A stretch of 64,000 nt of DNA from Morinoia aosen. Its lineage: Eukaryota; Arthropoda; Malacostraca; Amphipoda; Talitridae. The notes beneath the pieces are model-generated. The model did no database searches. It had not been told where the DNA came from and worked only from the letters and a program-made list of their open reading frames with translations. The DNA is taken from NCBI GenBank assembly GCA_030386875.1, contig CM059576.1:17922058-17986057 (forward strand). The letters are read 5' to 3'. Shown in pieces: positions 45,722-55,430 of the stretch. The translations under genes were made by a program, and so were the position numbers. Position 1 is the first letter of the stretch. Every line of letters begins with the position of its first letter.

Positions 45722-45889
45722 AGGTTGTTCTTAATTGTGTTCCGTTGACTGTTAAAGTAGATGTTGTTCTGTTGGCTACTTGCCGCTTGTAAGGTTAAGT
45801 TTGTGTAATAAGTCGTTAGATAAGTGATGTAAAATAAACTCTGTAAACACTACTTTCCGTTCCAATTCTGATTCCGGTGGAATCATTTT

Positions 45890-45902
45890 TGGTGGGGGCG
45901 TA
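45890..45902 (+). other. Possible polypurine tract of the Gypsy element
   Basis: TTGGTGGGGGCGTA lies immediately before the 3' LTR. It is G-rich but not a clean purine run, so the call is by position. Confidence 0.45.
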
Positions 45903-46810
45903 TGTCAAGGAATGGAAAGTCGTAGGGATTAAACTCTGTGCGTTATACTTTTTCTTATTTTATGTCACTTATGTCCGGTGTTGTACGTCAGCTAGCTTTT
46001 CATCGGTCTTCCTTACTATAGTTTGCGTCGGAAGAAAACGCGTGCTGAACGCAACATCTTTTCTTATTTAGTCGGGGAGATCTAGGAATCCATTCATAGC
46101 TTCAGCAGTCACCGCTCGAGGCGGAGGTGCGTTTTGTTTTAGGTTACTCATGTGCTTATTTATCTGTTATAGCCCTGACAATATTTCCGATATGTTCATT
46201 TTCATGTTCTAGTGTGTAACAGCTTCAGCAGTCACTGCTCGAGGCGGAGTGAGGTCTCCAGTCGTCCCCCACACTGAGATACTCTGACAAGTTCCAGACA
46301 CAACCTGACCGGTGCCTGTATGTCTGAGGAATTTAGCATTTTTCCATCTTAACTACGCGGAAAACCGAAGTGTGCCACGGGCAGCCTCGGGTGACGGCTT
46401 CGGGAGCCCAGCTACTGCCCTGGTTTTAATACTCGCCGGTTTTAGTGGACTGCACTTCACATCTTTCTGGACTCGATCGATATAGAACTTTACGTTCTTC
46501 ACTAGCAGCTGCGATCTGGCCAGCCCGAAGCAGTCTGATCTAATAGTGTTTACATGTTCTGCAATTACTTGCTCTATATATTGCTGTTAGTCTTGGGTGT
46601 GTTGTTAATTGTTTAAATTGTGTCCGTATTTATTATTTGTTTCTCGTTTTCTATTCAATTTAGTGTATCATGTGCTCTATTCTGATTTCGTGTATTCAAG
46701 TGTCCCGCTCTAGATTTCATTTCATTTAAAATGTTGAACTTCAGTAAATTATAAAACCTTATTCTTATTTTTCCTCCGGTTCACCCAGTCGAATATCCGT
46801 AACCTGAACA
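45903..46810 (+). repeat. Gypsy 3' LTR (908 bp)
   Basis: Same length and ends as 42271-43178, with about eight substitutions by eye (for example GTACGTCAG for GTACTTCAG near 45985). Confidence 0.95.
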
Positions 46811-46815
46811 TACAA

Positions 46816-47784
46816 TAATAATTACCCAACCGCAAGCTACCTACACGGGTTAAATACTTTGTTGCTTTACAGTGAAATTCTTGAAAATAGTAACATTTGA
46901 AGAAAGCCTCGTGAAAACAGAAAATTCTACCGAAGACTAACTTTTACATTAGAGTCATAATTTGCTAAATCCGTTACATCAAATACAATGATTCTTCCTC
47001 AATTTTAAGAAGATTGCTAACAAATTATAAGGTAGAAGCTACTAAAGTTTTATTAAAAGTTGTAAATTGAGTGACATAACTAGATATGCAGGAGCATTTG
47101 TGTTCATATTGATAATGAGTAATAACGATTAATGTAAATTGCCTAAAAAGATGGCGAACAACATATCATTCAATTAAAAATTCTTCGTTGTGTATCAACA
47201 GAAAAATCTACATTCCCTTTCGATGCAATTAAATAATTTGAACGAATAAATAGACGATCAAACATTCAATAGCAAGGCAAAGCTATATCCGCTGACGGTT
47301 ACGTCATAGTAACTAATATTGAACATTAATGACCAATTTAAATACACGTGTGCTTGTAATAGATCAATTATTAATCATTTATTGATTCATAAATTCATTT
47401 TCAATACGCTTCTTTCACACAAATCATTACGTCAACTAACAGCTGATGCAATCGGTTCGTAATCATTGCTTGATGAATCTCAAAATCGTGTTCACAGTTG
47501 CATTTTCGGATCTGGTCGAGAGTTACCCCGGTGTGAGTTACGCGGGTAACTCTCGAGGTTATGACCGGAAAACCGCTTCTGGAGTCACAACCATGGGCTC
47601 GTAGATCAACTTATGAGGTTCTTAATGTACGAACTTCCACTCATTAGACGTATGAGAACGGAGAACGCCTTACGATATATTAGTTTACAGTTTAGTTTAT
47701 AACACTCAAAGTACCTGAATTACTTTTCATTTGAACCGACTCATTCTTACTGTAAATTTTAGGTGAATCCTCAATTTGAAGGGT
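46816..47784. other. AT-rich DNA with one strong hairpin
   Basis: No gene seen. A perfect 12-bp inverted repeat, CGAGAGTTACCC (47517-47528) and GGGTAACTCTCG (47544-47555), stands in a locally GC-rich patch. Confidence 0.45.
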
Positions 47785-47889
47785 AACTAAAACTGTAAAA
47801 TTTCCCTTGCATCATTCATGACTGTTGGCTAGTTTCAGCCTCAATTGACACAGCAAAGATGGTCAAAGAGAAGAAAGAAGAAGGCCCCA

Positions 47890-50571
47890 TTAAGGGAACC
47901 GTCCCGAGCCAAATTGGGCCCCGGTGGGTCCCCCCCCTGAAAATTTTGTTTATGTTGAAAAAGTATCCTTAGGGGATGAGTTATTGTGCCATGAAATTTT
48001 ATGGCCCTACGGAGACTAGAACCCCCCCCCCCCAGGGGGGTGAAAAGGGGACCGAAAAGGATGAATTTTAGGCCCAATTTTTTTTTGATTGAAAAAGGAT
48101 CCTTAGGGGATGGGTTATTGTGCCAAGAAATTTTTTAGCCCTACGGATACTAGAACCCCCCCAAGGGGGGTGAAAAGGGGACCGAAAATGATGAATTTGG
48201 GAAAAAATCGACAAAATTTTGTATCTTTTCAAATTGGAAAAAAACGCAATTTGAGTTTGTTAGAAATGTTTCAAGGATTCTAAAACTGTCTTTGGATTTA
48301 TTCTAGCATCAAAACTCGAGGACGAGTCTCGTTTTGAAATATTCAAAAAAATATACTGAACTACTTTTTTTTTCAAAAAAAAAAACTAAGGCATAAATCG
48401 AAAAAGTGACACGAGTAAAAAAGGTTTCTTTTCACGAAATACATATACTGGCCAATTTTCAAACAAATCGGACAGAAAAAATTGATGAAGTCTCATCATG
48501 GTCATTACAGAAATAAAATGTATTATTTTTATTTACTCATAACTACCATATTTCTTAGATCTTTACTTGAAATTCACTAGGAAAATGATGCTCATTGGTC
48601 GTATATCGAAATAGATTATCGAAACTGCATTCATGTACGAAAAATTTTCGTTATATTCAAATTCAATAGACATAGTTTGTTTGTGTGCTCTGGTGAAAAG
48701 TTGACTTTTTTACATTCAAAACGGGACTCGTCCTCGAGTTTTGATGCTAGAATAAATCCAAAGACAGTTTTAGAATCCTTGAAACATTTCTAACAAACTC
48801 AAATTCGGCTTTTTTCAAAATTCGAATTTTTTGAAAACATACATAGCTCTGAACCCAAAGAAAAATTTTGGGTTTAGAAATTTGGGAAAAAATCGACAAA
48901 ATTTTGTAACTTTTCAAATTGGAAAAAAACGCAATCTGAGTTTGTTAGAAATGTTTCAAGGATTCTAAAACTGTCTTTGGATTTATTCTAGCATCAAAAC
49001 TCGAGGACGAGTCTCGTTTTGAAATATTCAAAAAAATATACTGAACTACTTTTTTTTCTTCAAAAAAAAAAAAAACTAAGGCATAAATCGAAAAAGTGAC
49101 ACGAGTAAAAAAGGTTTCTTTTCGCGAAATACATATACTGGCCAATTTTCAAACAAATCGGACAGAAAAAATTGATGAAGTCTCATCATGGTCATTACAG
49201 AAATAAAATGTATTATTTTTATTTACTCATAACTACCATATTTCTTAGATCTTTACTTGAAATTCACTAGGAAAATGATGCTCATTGGTCGTATATCGAA
49301 ACAGATTATCGAAACTGCATTCCTGTACGAAAAATTTTCGTTATATTCAAATTCAATAGACATAGTTTGTTTTTGTGCTCTGGTGAAAAGTTGACTTTTT
49401 TACATTCAAAACGGGACTCGTCCTCGAGTTTTGATGCTAGAATAAATCCAAAGACAGTTTTAGAATCCTTGAAACATTTCTAACAAACTCAAATTCGGCT
49501 TTTTTCGAAATTCAAATTTTTTGAAAACATACATAGCTCTGAACCCAAAGAAAAATTTTGGGTTTAGAAATTTGGGAAAAAATCGACAAAATTTTGTAAC
49601 TTTTCAAATTGAAAAAAAACGCAATCTGAGTTTGTTAGAAATGTTTCAAGGATTCTAAAACTGTCTTTGGATTTATTCTAGCATCAAAACTCGAGGACGA
49701 GTCTCGTTTTGAAATATTCAAAAAAATATACTGAACTACTTTTTTTTCTTAAAAAAAAAAAAAACTAAGGCATAAATCGAACAAGTGACACGAGTAAAAA
49801 AGGTTTCTTTTCACGAAATACATATACTGGCCAATTTTCAAACAAATCGGACAGAAAAAATTGATAAAGTCTCATCATGGTCATTACAGAAATATAATGT
49901 ATTATTTTTATTTACTCATAACTACCATATTTCTTAGATCTTTACTTAAAATTCACCAAGAAAATGATGCCCATTGGTCGTATATCGAAATAGATTATCG
50001 AAACTGCATTCATGTACGAAAAATTTTCGTTATATTCAAATTCAATAGACATAGTTTGTTTTTGTGCTCTGGTAATAAGTTGACTTTTTTTACATTCAAA
50101 ACGGGACTCGTCCTCGAGTTTTGATGCTAGAACAAATCCAAAGACAGTTTTAGAATCCTTGAAAGGTTTCTGACAAACTCAAATTCGGCTTTTTTCAAAA
50201 TTCGAATTCTTTGAAAAGATATATAGCTATAAACCAAAAAAAATTATCCCGGATTTTTGAAATTTCAAAAATTTCCGAAAAATAGAAAAAAATTGAATTT
50301 GAAAATAAGTCGAATTTGAGTTTGTTCGAAATGTTCCAAGGGTTCTAAAACTGTCTTTGTTTTTGTTCTAGCATCAAAACTGAAGGAGGAGTTCCAATCT
50401 GAAATATCAATAAAAATATACCAAAAACACATTTTTCGTAAAAAAAAAACTAAGGCCTAAATCGAAAAAATGACAGGGGTAAAAAAGGTTTACTTTCACA
50501 AAAGACATATACTGGCCAACTTTCAAACGAATCGGGCGAAAAAAGGTCTCAAACCGGGACGGTTCCCTTAA
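47890..50571. mobile_element. Non-autonomous DNA transposon flanked by TTAA
   Basis: Ends are 13-bp perfect inverted repeats GGGAACCGTCCCG (47894-47906) and CGGGACGGTTCCC (50555-50567), flanked on both sides by TTAA. TTAA duplications occur in the piggyBac and Kolobok superfamilies; a GGG-starting end fits Kolobok better, but this is only a suggestion. The interior is C/G-tract sequence (47930-48190) followed by about three and a half tandem units of ~690 bp. No transposase frame. Confidence 0.75.
48196..50540. repeat. Tandem array of ~690-bp palindromic units
   Basis: Units begin TTTGGGAAAAAATCGACAAA at 48196, 48881 and 49571 (periods 685 and 690), with a diverged partial unit from about 50226. 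Units 1-3 differ by only a few bases. Each unit is a hairpin: 48253-48338 (GAGTTTGTTAGAAATG... to ...GTTTTGAA) is the reverse complement of 48715-48800, with about one mismatch in 86. Confidence 0.85.
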
Positions 50572-50759
50572 GATAAGAGTTAGAGGAGCGTCGAATCTTT
50601 GCATGAGGTGTATTCCTGGGCAAGATCCCGTGCGCACAGCAACAGTAAATTGAGAAAGCAGTTTTAAAACAGGATAAAAGTTGAAGAAGAGAGTCAGAGG
50701 GACTGGAAACCAGTAGAGGGGAGAAACGAAAAAACTCCATAAACTAACAATTTTTTTTC

Positions 50760-50970
50760 CAAAAAGCACCTACCTAACTCTCAGCTCGGGACCACACATT
50801 TTACCCCTGGGAGTGCTGATTCTTGTAGTGCTCCAGAGGATTCCGTTAACACTTCATCACGGGTAATTCTAACCGTACTAGGACGGGTAATGACTGACCG
50901 ACAACGACTGTACGACTAAGCATTGAAATTGTTTAAAAGTTTCAGCGCGTTCGGAAACTTCGAGTGAAAT
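50760..50970 (+). pseudogene. Coding remnant of an unknown transposon protein, copy 1
   Basis: The plus strand encodes SQLGTTHFTPGS, VNTSSRVILTVLGRVMTDRQ and ALKLFKSFSAFGNFE with one stop. The same peptide recurs at 52600-52810 (minus strand) and about 55215-55430 (plus). Conservation of the peptide between diverged copies indicates a real former gene. No family recognised. Confidence 0.5.
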
Positions 50971-51300
50971 ATTATTGCAATATTTTGTCACCATTTCATT
51001 TTGCAATTTCATCTTGCTTTTGTAAGGAGATTTTTTCCACTTCACTGCTGTCCTGGATTCCAGCACCTCTGACTTTCTTCTTCAACTTTTATCTTGTTTT
51101 GTGAACTTTCTTCTCAATTGTAAACTTAATGTGCGGGAATACACCTTATGCATAGATTCTACGTTCCTCTAACTCCAATCCTAACGGTGTTTTCATCTTT
51201 CTTCACTTTGAACATCTTTGGTGTGGTTAAGGGAGGCTGAAACTAGCCATCATTGAGGAATATCGAACAAAAATAATTCGCAATTTTAGTTATCCATGAA

Positions 51301-52509
51301 GATTTTAAATAAGGCAAGTATCCAGTAAAATGTAGACGGCTGGTTGAAATTCGACTTGCGTTACGTGAGGGTTAAAAAAATTTAAATGAAAATTAAATAT
51401 GGAAAGCAGTCATACCAGCCGTGACACTAGATGATGATCGTAGTTGTGGTGCATTAATAAGGTTATGTGAAGTGAACGCTCAAGAAAAGCATTAAAACAT
51501 AGCGTATATACAATCTAAGTCAGTATTCAGTGCGCATAACCCCAGAGTGCGTTTGTACTTATTAAGTGGACAAATTGAAATCAACGCGGAGAAGCGGTAA
51601 GGGAAACCATAACTAACAAATCATCAAATCTGTTTCCTAACCTTCCTTCTTAAATAAATCTTTCTATGTGCACGGGATACTGTGCGGGAACACACCTTGT
51701 GCATAGATTCCGCGTTCCCCTAACTCCATACTTAATGGTGCCTTCATCTCTCTCCCCTTTGAACATGTTTGTTGGTGAGGGAGGCTGAAACTAACCTATG
51801 ATCCTTTAGAAATAAACACTAAAAAGGGTTCTCCTGAATATACCCTGTAAACAACAAACATATTGCACAAGTGCAGTAAAATTGTGTTGGTCACATTGAA
51901 GCTCATATCTATTTAACTCTGCTGCCCACGTTTAAAGTTTCTTTTAACAAGTATTTGCCAGGCGTCCGAGATCGACGCCCATTCTAATGCGATGTAATAT
52001 CACAGCTACAATGTCTCACGAAGCAAACTTCGAATAGACAGACCTATTGATGTTGCGTCTGGGAGCCAAGTGTGTGTGTAGGGAAGATAATCCCAAAGTA
52101 CGTTTGTATTGATGAATATAGGAATAGAAATATGGAACAAACCTTTTTCCCAATGTTCGCTCCCTATTAGCTTTATTAAATTTATTTCTTTATTTTTATA
52201 AATATTAAATATCATATCATGTATCATATGTATATCAAATTCATGATATATGTATCATAGTATATGTCATAAAATAAGAAGGTGGCTTAAAGTGGAAAAA
52301 CTTAGATGTTAAATTAACAACTTCACTTTCCGGTTGTACATCATGAAAATTTAAATAGTTCCCCAGAAATTTTTAAAATATTCTGAAAAAATTTCATGAA
52401 ATTCTTTCGGAAAGAGTTTAAAGCTGCAAGTTGAATTTCGAGTTATTCATAGGGCCAATGAGTCTAATAATAACTAAAAATGAAGCGTTTTCCAATACTC
52501 AAGCCATTT
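51301..52509. repeat. Mosaic of diverged transposon modules
   Basis: 51660-51830 repeats the end module (GGGAACACACCTTGTGCATAG, GTTCCCCTAACTCC, GAGGCTGAAACTAACC) seen at 51100-51260. 51530-51600 and 52060-52140 share a module (CCAGAGTGCGTTTGTACTT / CCAAAGTACGTTTGTATTG) that returns inverted at 54290, 56220 and 57570. An ATATCAT-rich tract lies at 52200-52265. Confidence 0.45.
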
Positions 52510-52599
52510 CTAGTGAATATTCAAAAAAATTTTATATTTAAAACACGAAATTATCGTCCATAACCTAAAGGCCACGGATACTTTGTCACCTTTCGACTC

Positions 52600-52810
52600 A
52601 ATGTTTCCCAAACCGGTGCAACTTTGTAACGATTTCAGCGCTTCGTCGTACCGTCGTTGCCGGTCAGTCATTATCCGTCCTGGTACGGTTAGCATTACCC
52701 GTGATGAAGTGTTAACGATGTCCTCAGTAGTACTGTAAGAATTAGCACTCCCAGGGGTGATATGTGTGGTCCCGAGCTGAGAGGTAGGCTTCTTGATGTT
52801 TAAATAATTT
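52600..52810 (-). pseudogene. Coding remnant of an unknown transposon protein, copy 2
   Basis: The best preserved copy, open on the minus strand: KKPTSQLGTTHITPGSANSY, NTSSRVMLTVPGRIMTDRQR, RYDEALKSLQ and GNIESKGDK. Basic and polar, with no catalytic motif I recognise. The surrounding repeats and inverted ends suggest a DNA transposon protein. Confidence 0.5.
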
Positions 52811-52924
52811 TTATTTGTTTTGTTAGGATCGTTTCTTTCTCGTTCCACTGACTTTCTTCCATATCTTTAAACAGACAAACATCGGCATCTAAGGCTGCTT
52901 TATTTTCAATCAAGCCTGATACAT

Positions 52925-53157
52925 ATCATCTTGTGTATTGATTTTTCAAATGCCTTGTAACTAACACTATATATAGGACATCATGACAGTTTCCCCCGTG
53001 AAGCCGGTACCCATTTCCGACACCTGGGTTGAGTGGGGTATTGCGCTTGAGTTTTCTCTTATACCCAACGGGGAAATCGCCGCGCAGCGTCGGGATTCGA
53101 ACCCTCGACACCTTCATGGAAAGGCGATGCCTTAACCACTGTGCCACAGCGAGCACA
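52925..53157 (-). repeat. tRNA-derived SINE
   Basis: The minus strand starts TGCTCGCTGTGGCACAGTGG (A box TGGCACAGTGG), then GTTAAGGCATCGCC. The B box GGTTCGAATCC follows about 35 bases on, giving a pol III promoter. The acceptor stem does not close (GCTCGCT has no matching AGCGAGC), and about 150 bases of non-tRNA body follow (GATTTCCCCGTTGGG...), so it is a SINE and not a working tRNA gene. The anticodon loop is probably around TCCATGA. Confidence 0.75.
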
Positions 53158-53199
53158 TGCTTTCTTAATCATGCTTTATAACATTTTTTCTCAAATTAC

Positions 53200-53400
53200 T
53201 GTTTCTATGAGCACGGGATCCTTCGAGGTAACTCACATTGACCATAGATTTCGCGTTCCCTAACACAAAACTTAATTGGGCCTCCATTTTCTTCTCTTTG
53301 AATATTTTTGTTGTAATTATGAGGCTGAAACTAACTTCTTTTCCATGAGAATAGAAAAACAAATTAGTTTATAGTTGCCCTTCACACGAGTGTTGTTCTG
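53200..53400. repeat. Diverged end module of the 47.8-kb element family
   Basis: GAGCACGGGATCC, CCATAGATTTCGCGTTCCC and ATGAGGCTGAAACTAAC match the modules at 51080-51300 and 51660-51800. Confidence 0.5.
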
Positions 53401-54779
53401 CAAGTATGCAGTAAAGTTGAATCGTTAACAAAAAATTGAAAAATCTTTCTACATCTTCGATACTTTGATCAATATTACTTTTGATGGGTGTCTAGATTAA
53501 CCCCGTGATCATACGTATTTACAATACGACTATATGTAGCAAAGTTGCTAGAAGTGCTACGTTCGTAACAAAAACGTAACATTTTTCTATCAGATCCTAA
53601 TGTTGTTACTTCTGTAACGACTTCGAAAATTTTGTTACTATTAAAAATTTCGGCCAAAAATTCCTTAATTAAAGAGGAGACCGCTTTCGTTGCCACTCGT
53701 GCAGAGCCGCCACAACCACGTCTTGTCTCGTTCATAACTCGTGCGGTTCACAACCAAATCAGCAAGTTGAATTTGGAGTTCCTCCAGAGGCGAATCAATC
53801 TGAGATTGACTTTAAAACCTCGTTTTCCAATTCTCAAGTCATTCCCAGTAAAATATCAGGGAATTTCTAACATTGATATCATACGAATATTTATAGCAAA
53901 TATTTTGTCCGAAATGTAAGAAGAAATAGCCTTACATTATTTTCACACCTTTTCACTCAGTGTGTTTACAAGTAGATAAACTATTTGATAACCTATGTAA
54001 ACGGTCGTACAAGAAAACTAATTCGGGAATTCATGAAGAACAACACCCTAAACAATTACCAAATTTTTGTTGTTTCTACATTGGTAATGACGTCAAAATA
54101 AACGCAACTCTTATTCAATACCCGTTCCGTCGCAAGTGAGTATTTAACGAGTTATAGCGGTACAGTTCACAAAGAAACAAACGCACAAAATAACAATTCC
54201 ATTCCTGACTGCTGTCCTGTACGCAGGCAGAACAGCTGCGAAATTTCTTTTGGTACCGAGTTTTACTTCTCATCGCGCTGATTTCAACTCGTCCACTTCA
54301 TAAATACAAACTCTGGGGTTATGCGCCCTGAACACACACCTAGGTCCTGAATGTGTCAGTTTATTTTACTGGTCCCCCTCTTACGGGCTCAGTAGGAATA
54401 TCATTGCATTACCGGTGATAGGTTTTATTAAAAGTTTTATAGGCATCCAACTTGAACGCCTCTGTAAAATAAATACTAAGATTGGTAGCAAAGTGTCTAT
54501 TAGCAATCGTTTTCATTAGGACCCTAAGCACTTAGGTTTTGCAATCTAAAACACAGTTATTTCCTAAATGAAGCATTTTAATTTGCTGCTCTTCTTCTTG
54601 AGAATTTGTTTCGTACCGCATCATAATTAGCATTTAATTTCATTTTCACCACACATCGGGCGTCTATAATGGACGCTTTACAAAAATGAATTATTGTAAA
54701 TTGTACATCAATCAACGCATATCAAAATGAATTATTTTATTAGTATCTACTCATTTTTACTAAAATTTTGCAGAAACTC
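53401..54779. repeat. Degraded repeat mosaic
   Basis: A short TATAGCGGTA-family piece lies at about 54080-54165. An inverted CTCTGGGGTTATGCGCCCTG module is at about 54310-54335. The minus frame at 53475-53735 has no motif. Confidence 0.35.
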
Positions 54780-54960
54780 TCAATTTCATGGCTAACTAAA
54801 ACTGCACAATTGTTTTTTAGTATCCATAAATGATAGTTTCAGCCTCCCTTACCACAGGAAAGTTGTCCAAAGAGAAAAAAAAATGAAAACGCTGTAAGGG
54901 TTGGAGTTGAAGGAATGTGGAACCTGGGCATAAAATTAATGCATCGATACTACTCTTCTA
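54780..54960. repeat. Inverted end module, plus orientation
   Basis: ATGGCTAACTAAAACTGC, GATAGTTTCAGCCTCCC and TTGTCCAAAGAGAAAAA match the left end at 47785-47880 and are the reverse of the modules near 51190, 51760 and 53310. Confidence 0.55.
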
Positions 54961-55214
54961 CGTATTCTTCATGAGAAGGAAGTTTACGAAGCAAGTTATC
55001 TGATAGGACATAGCGGCTTTGATCGGCGCTAGTGACGCTATTGGCCATTGTGGTGTTGTGAATAGCTGACCACCCTCCGCGACGCAACGTAGCTTCATTT
55101 TACACTCGCCAGGCCGGCGCGAATAAAGTTGAAGAAGAAAATCATAAGTGCTGGAAACAAGGAGAGCAGTGAAGCAAAATAATGTCAATTAACTAATAAA
55201 AAATGAATTGCAAT

Positions 55215-55430
55215 AAAAAAACCTACCTGGCTCTTAGCTGGGGACCATACTTATTGCCCCTTGGAAGGGTATTTCTTGTAGTGCTGATGAAAATAACGTT
55301 TACAGTTCACCACAGGTCATACAAACCGTACTAGGACGGACAATGACTGACCGTCAACGACGGTAAGACCGAGCATTCAGATTGTCAAAAAATTTCAGCA
55401 ATTTTGGAAACATTGAATTTAAAAGGGGAA
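55215..55430 (+). pseudogene. Coding remnant of an unknown transposon protein, copy 3
   Basis: Encodes SSPQVIQTVLGRTMTDRQRR and FSNFGNIEFKRGK with frame breaks, matching copies 1 and 2. The nucleotide stretch CCGTACTAGGACGG-CAATGACTGACCG is shared with 50870-50900. Confidence 0.45.

Larger units (their letters stand above)
42271..46810 (+). mobile_element. Ty3/Gypsy LTR retrotransposon, internally deleted
   Basis: 4540 bp with two 908-bp LTRs and a TACAA target duplication (42266-42270 and 46811-46815). Internal order: primer-binding site, gag, protease, integrase zinc domain, RT remnant, RNase H end. The LTRs differ at only about eight positions by eye, so insertion is recent, yet the interior is only 2.7 kb with most of integrase and RT missing. 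It would need help from an intact relative to move. Confidence 0.92.
47785..51300. mobile_element. DNA-transposon-like element with inverted ends, host of the TTAA element
   Basis: The left end (GTAACTAAAACTG, GGCTAGTTTCAGCCTC, then GATGGTCAAAGAGAAGAAAG) is inverted at about 51190-51300 (CACTTTGAACATC, GAGGCTGAAACTAGCC, TTTTAGTTA). The interior right of the nested TTAA element carries a coding-like stretch at 50760-50960. Diverged copies of the end module are at 51660-51830, 53200-53400 and 54780-54960. Confidence 0.5.

Noticed and set aside
49861-50124. Protein-coding gene in the tandem array
   Set aside because: The frame lies in a non-coding palindromic repeat and is closed in the sister units.
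53075-53157. A working tRNA gene
   Set aside because: A and B boxes are good, but the acceptor stem does not pair and a long non-tRNA body follows, so it is called a SINE.
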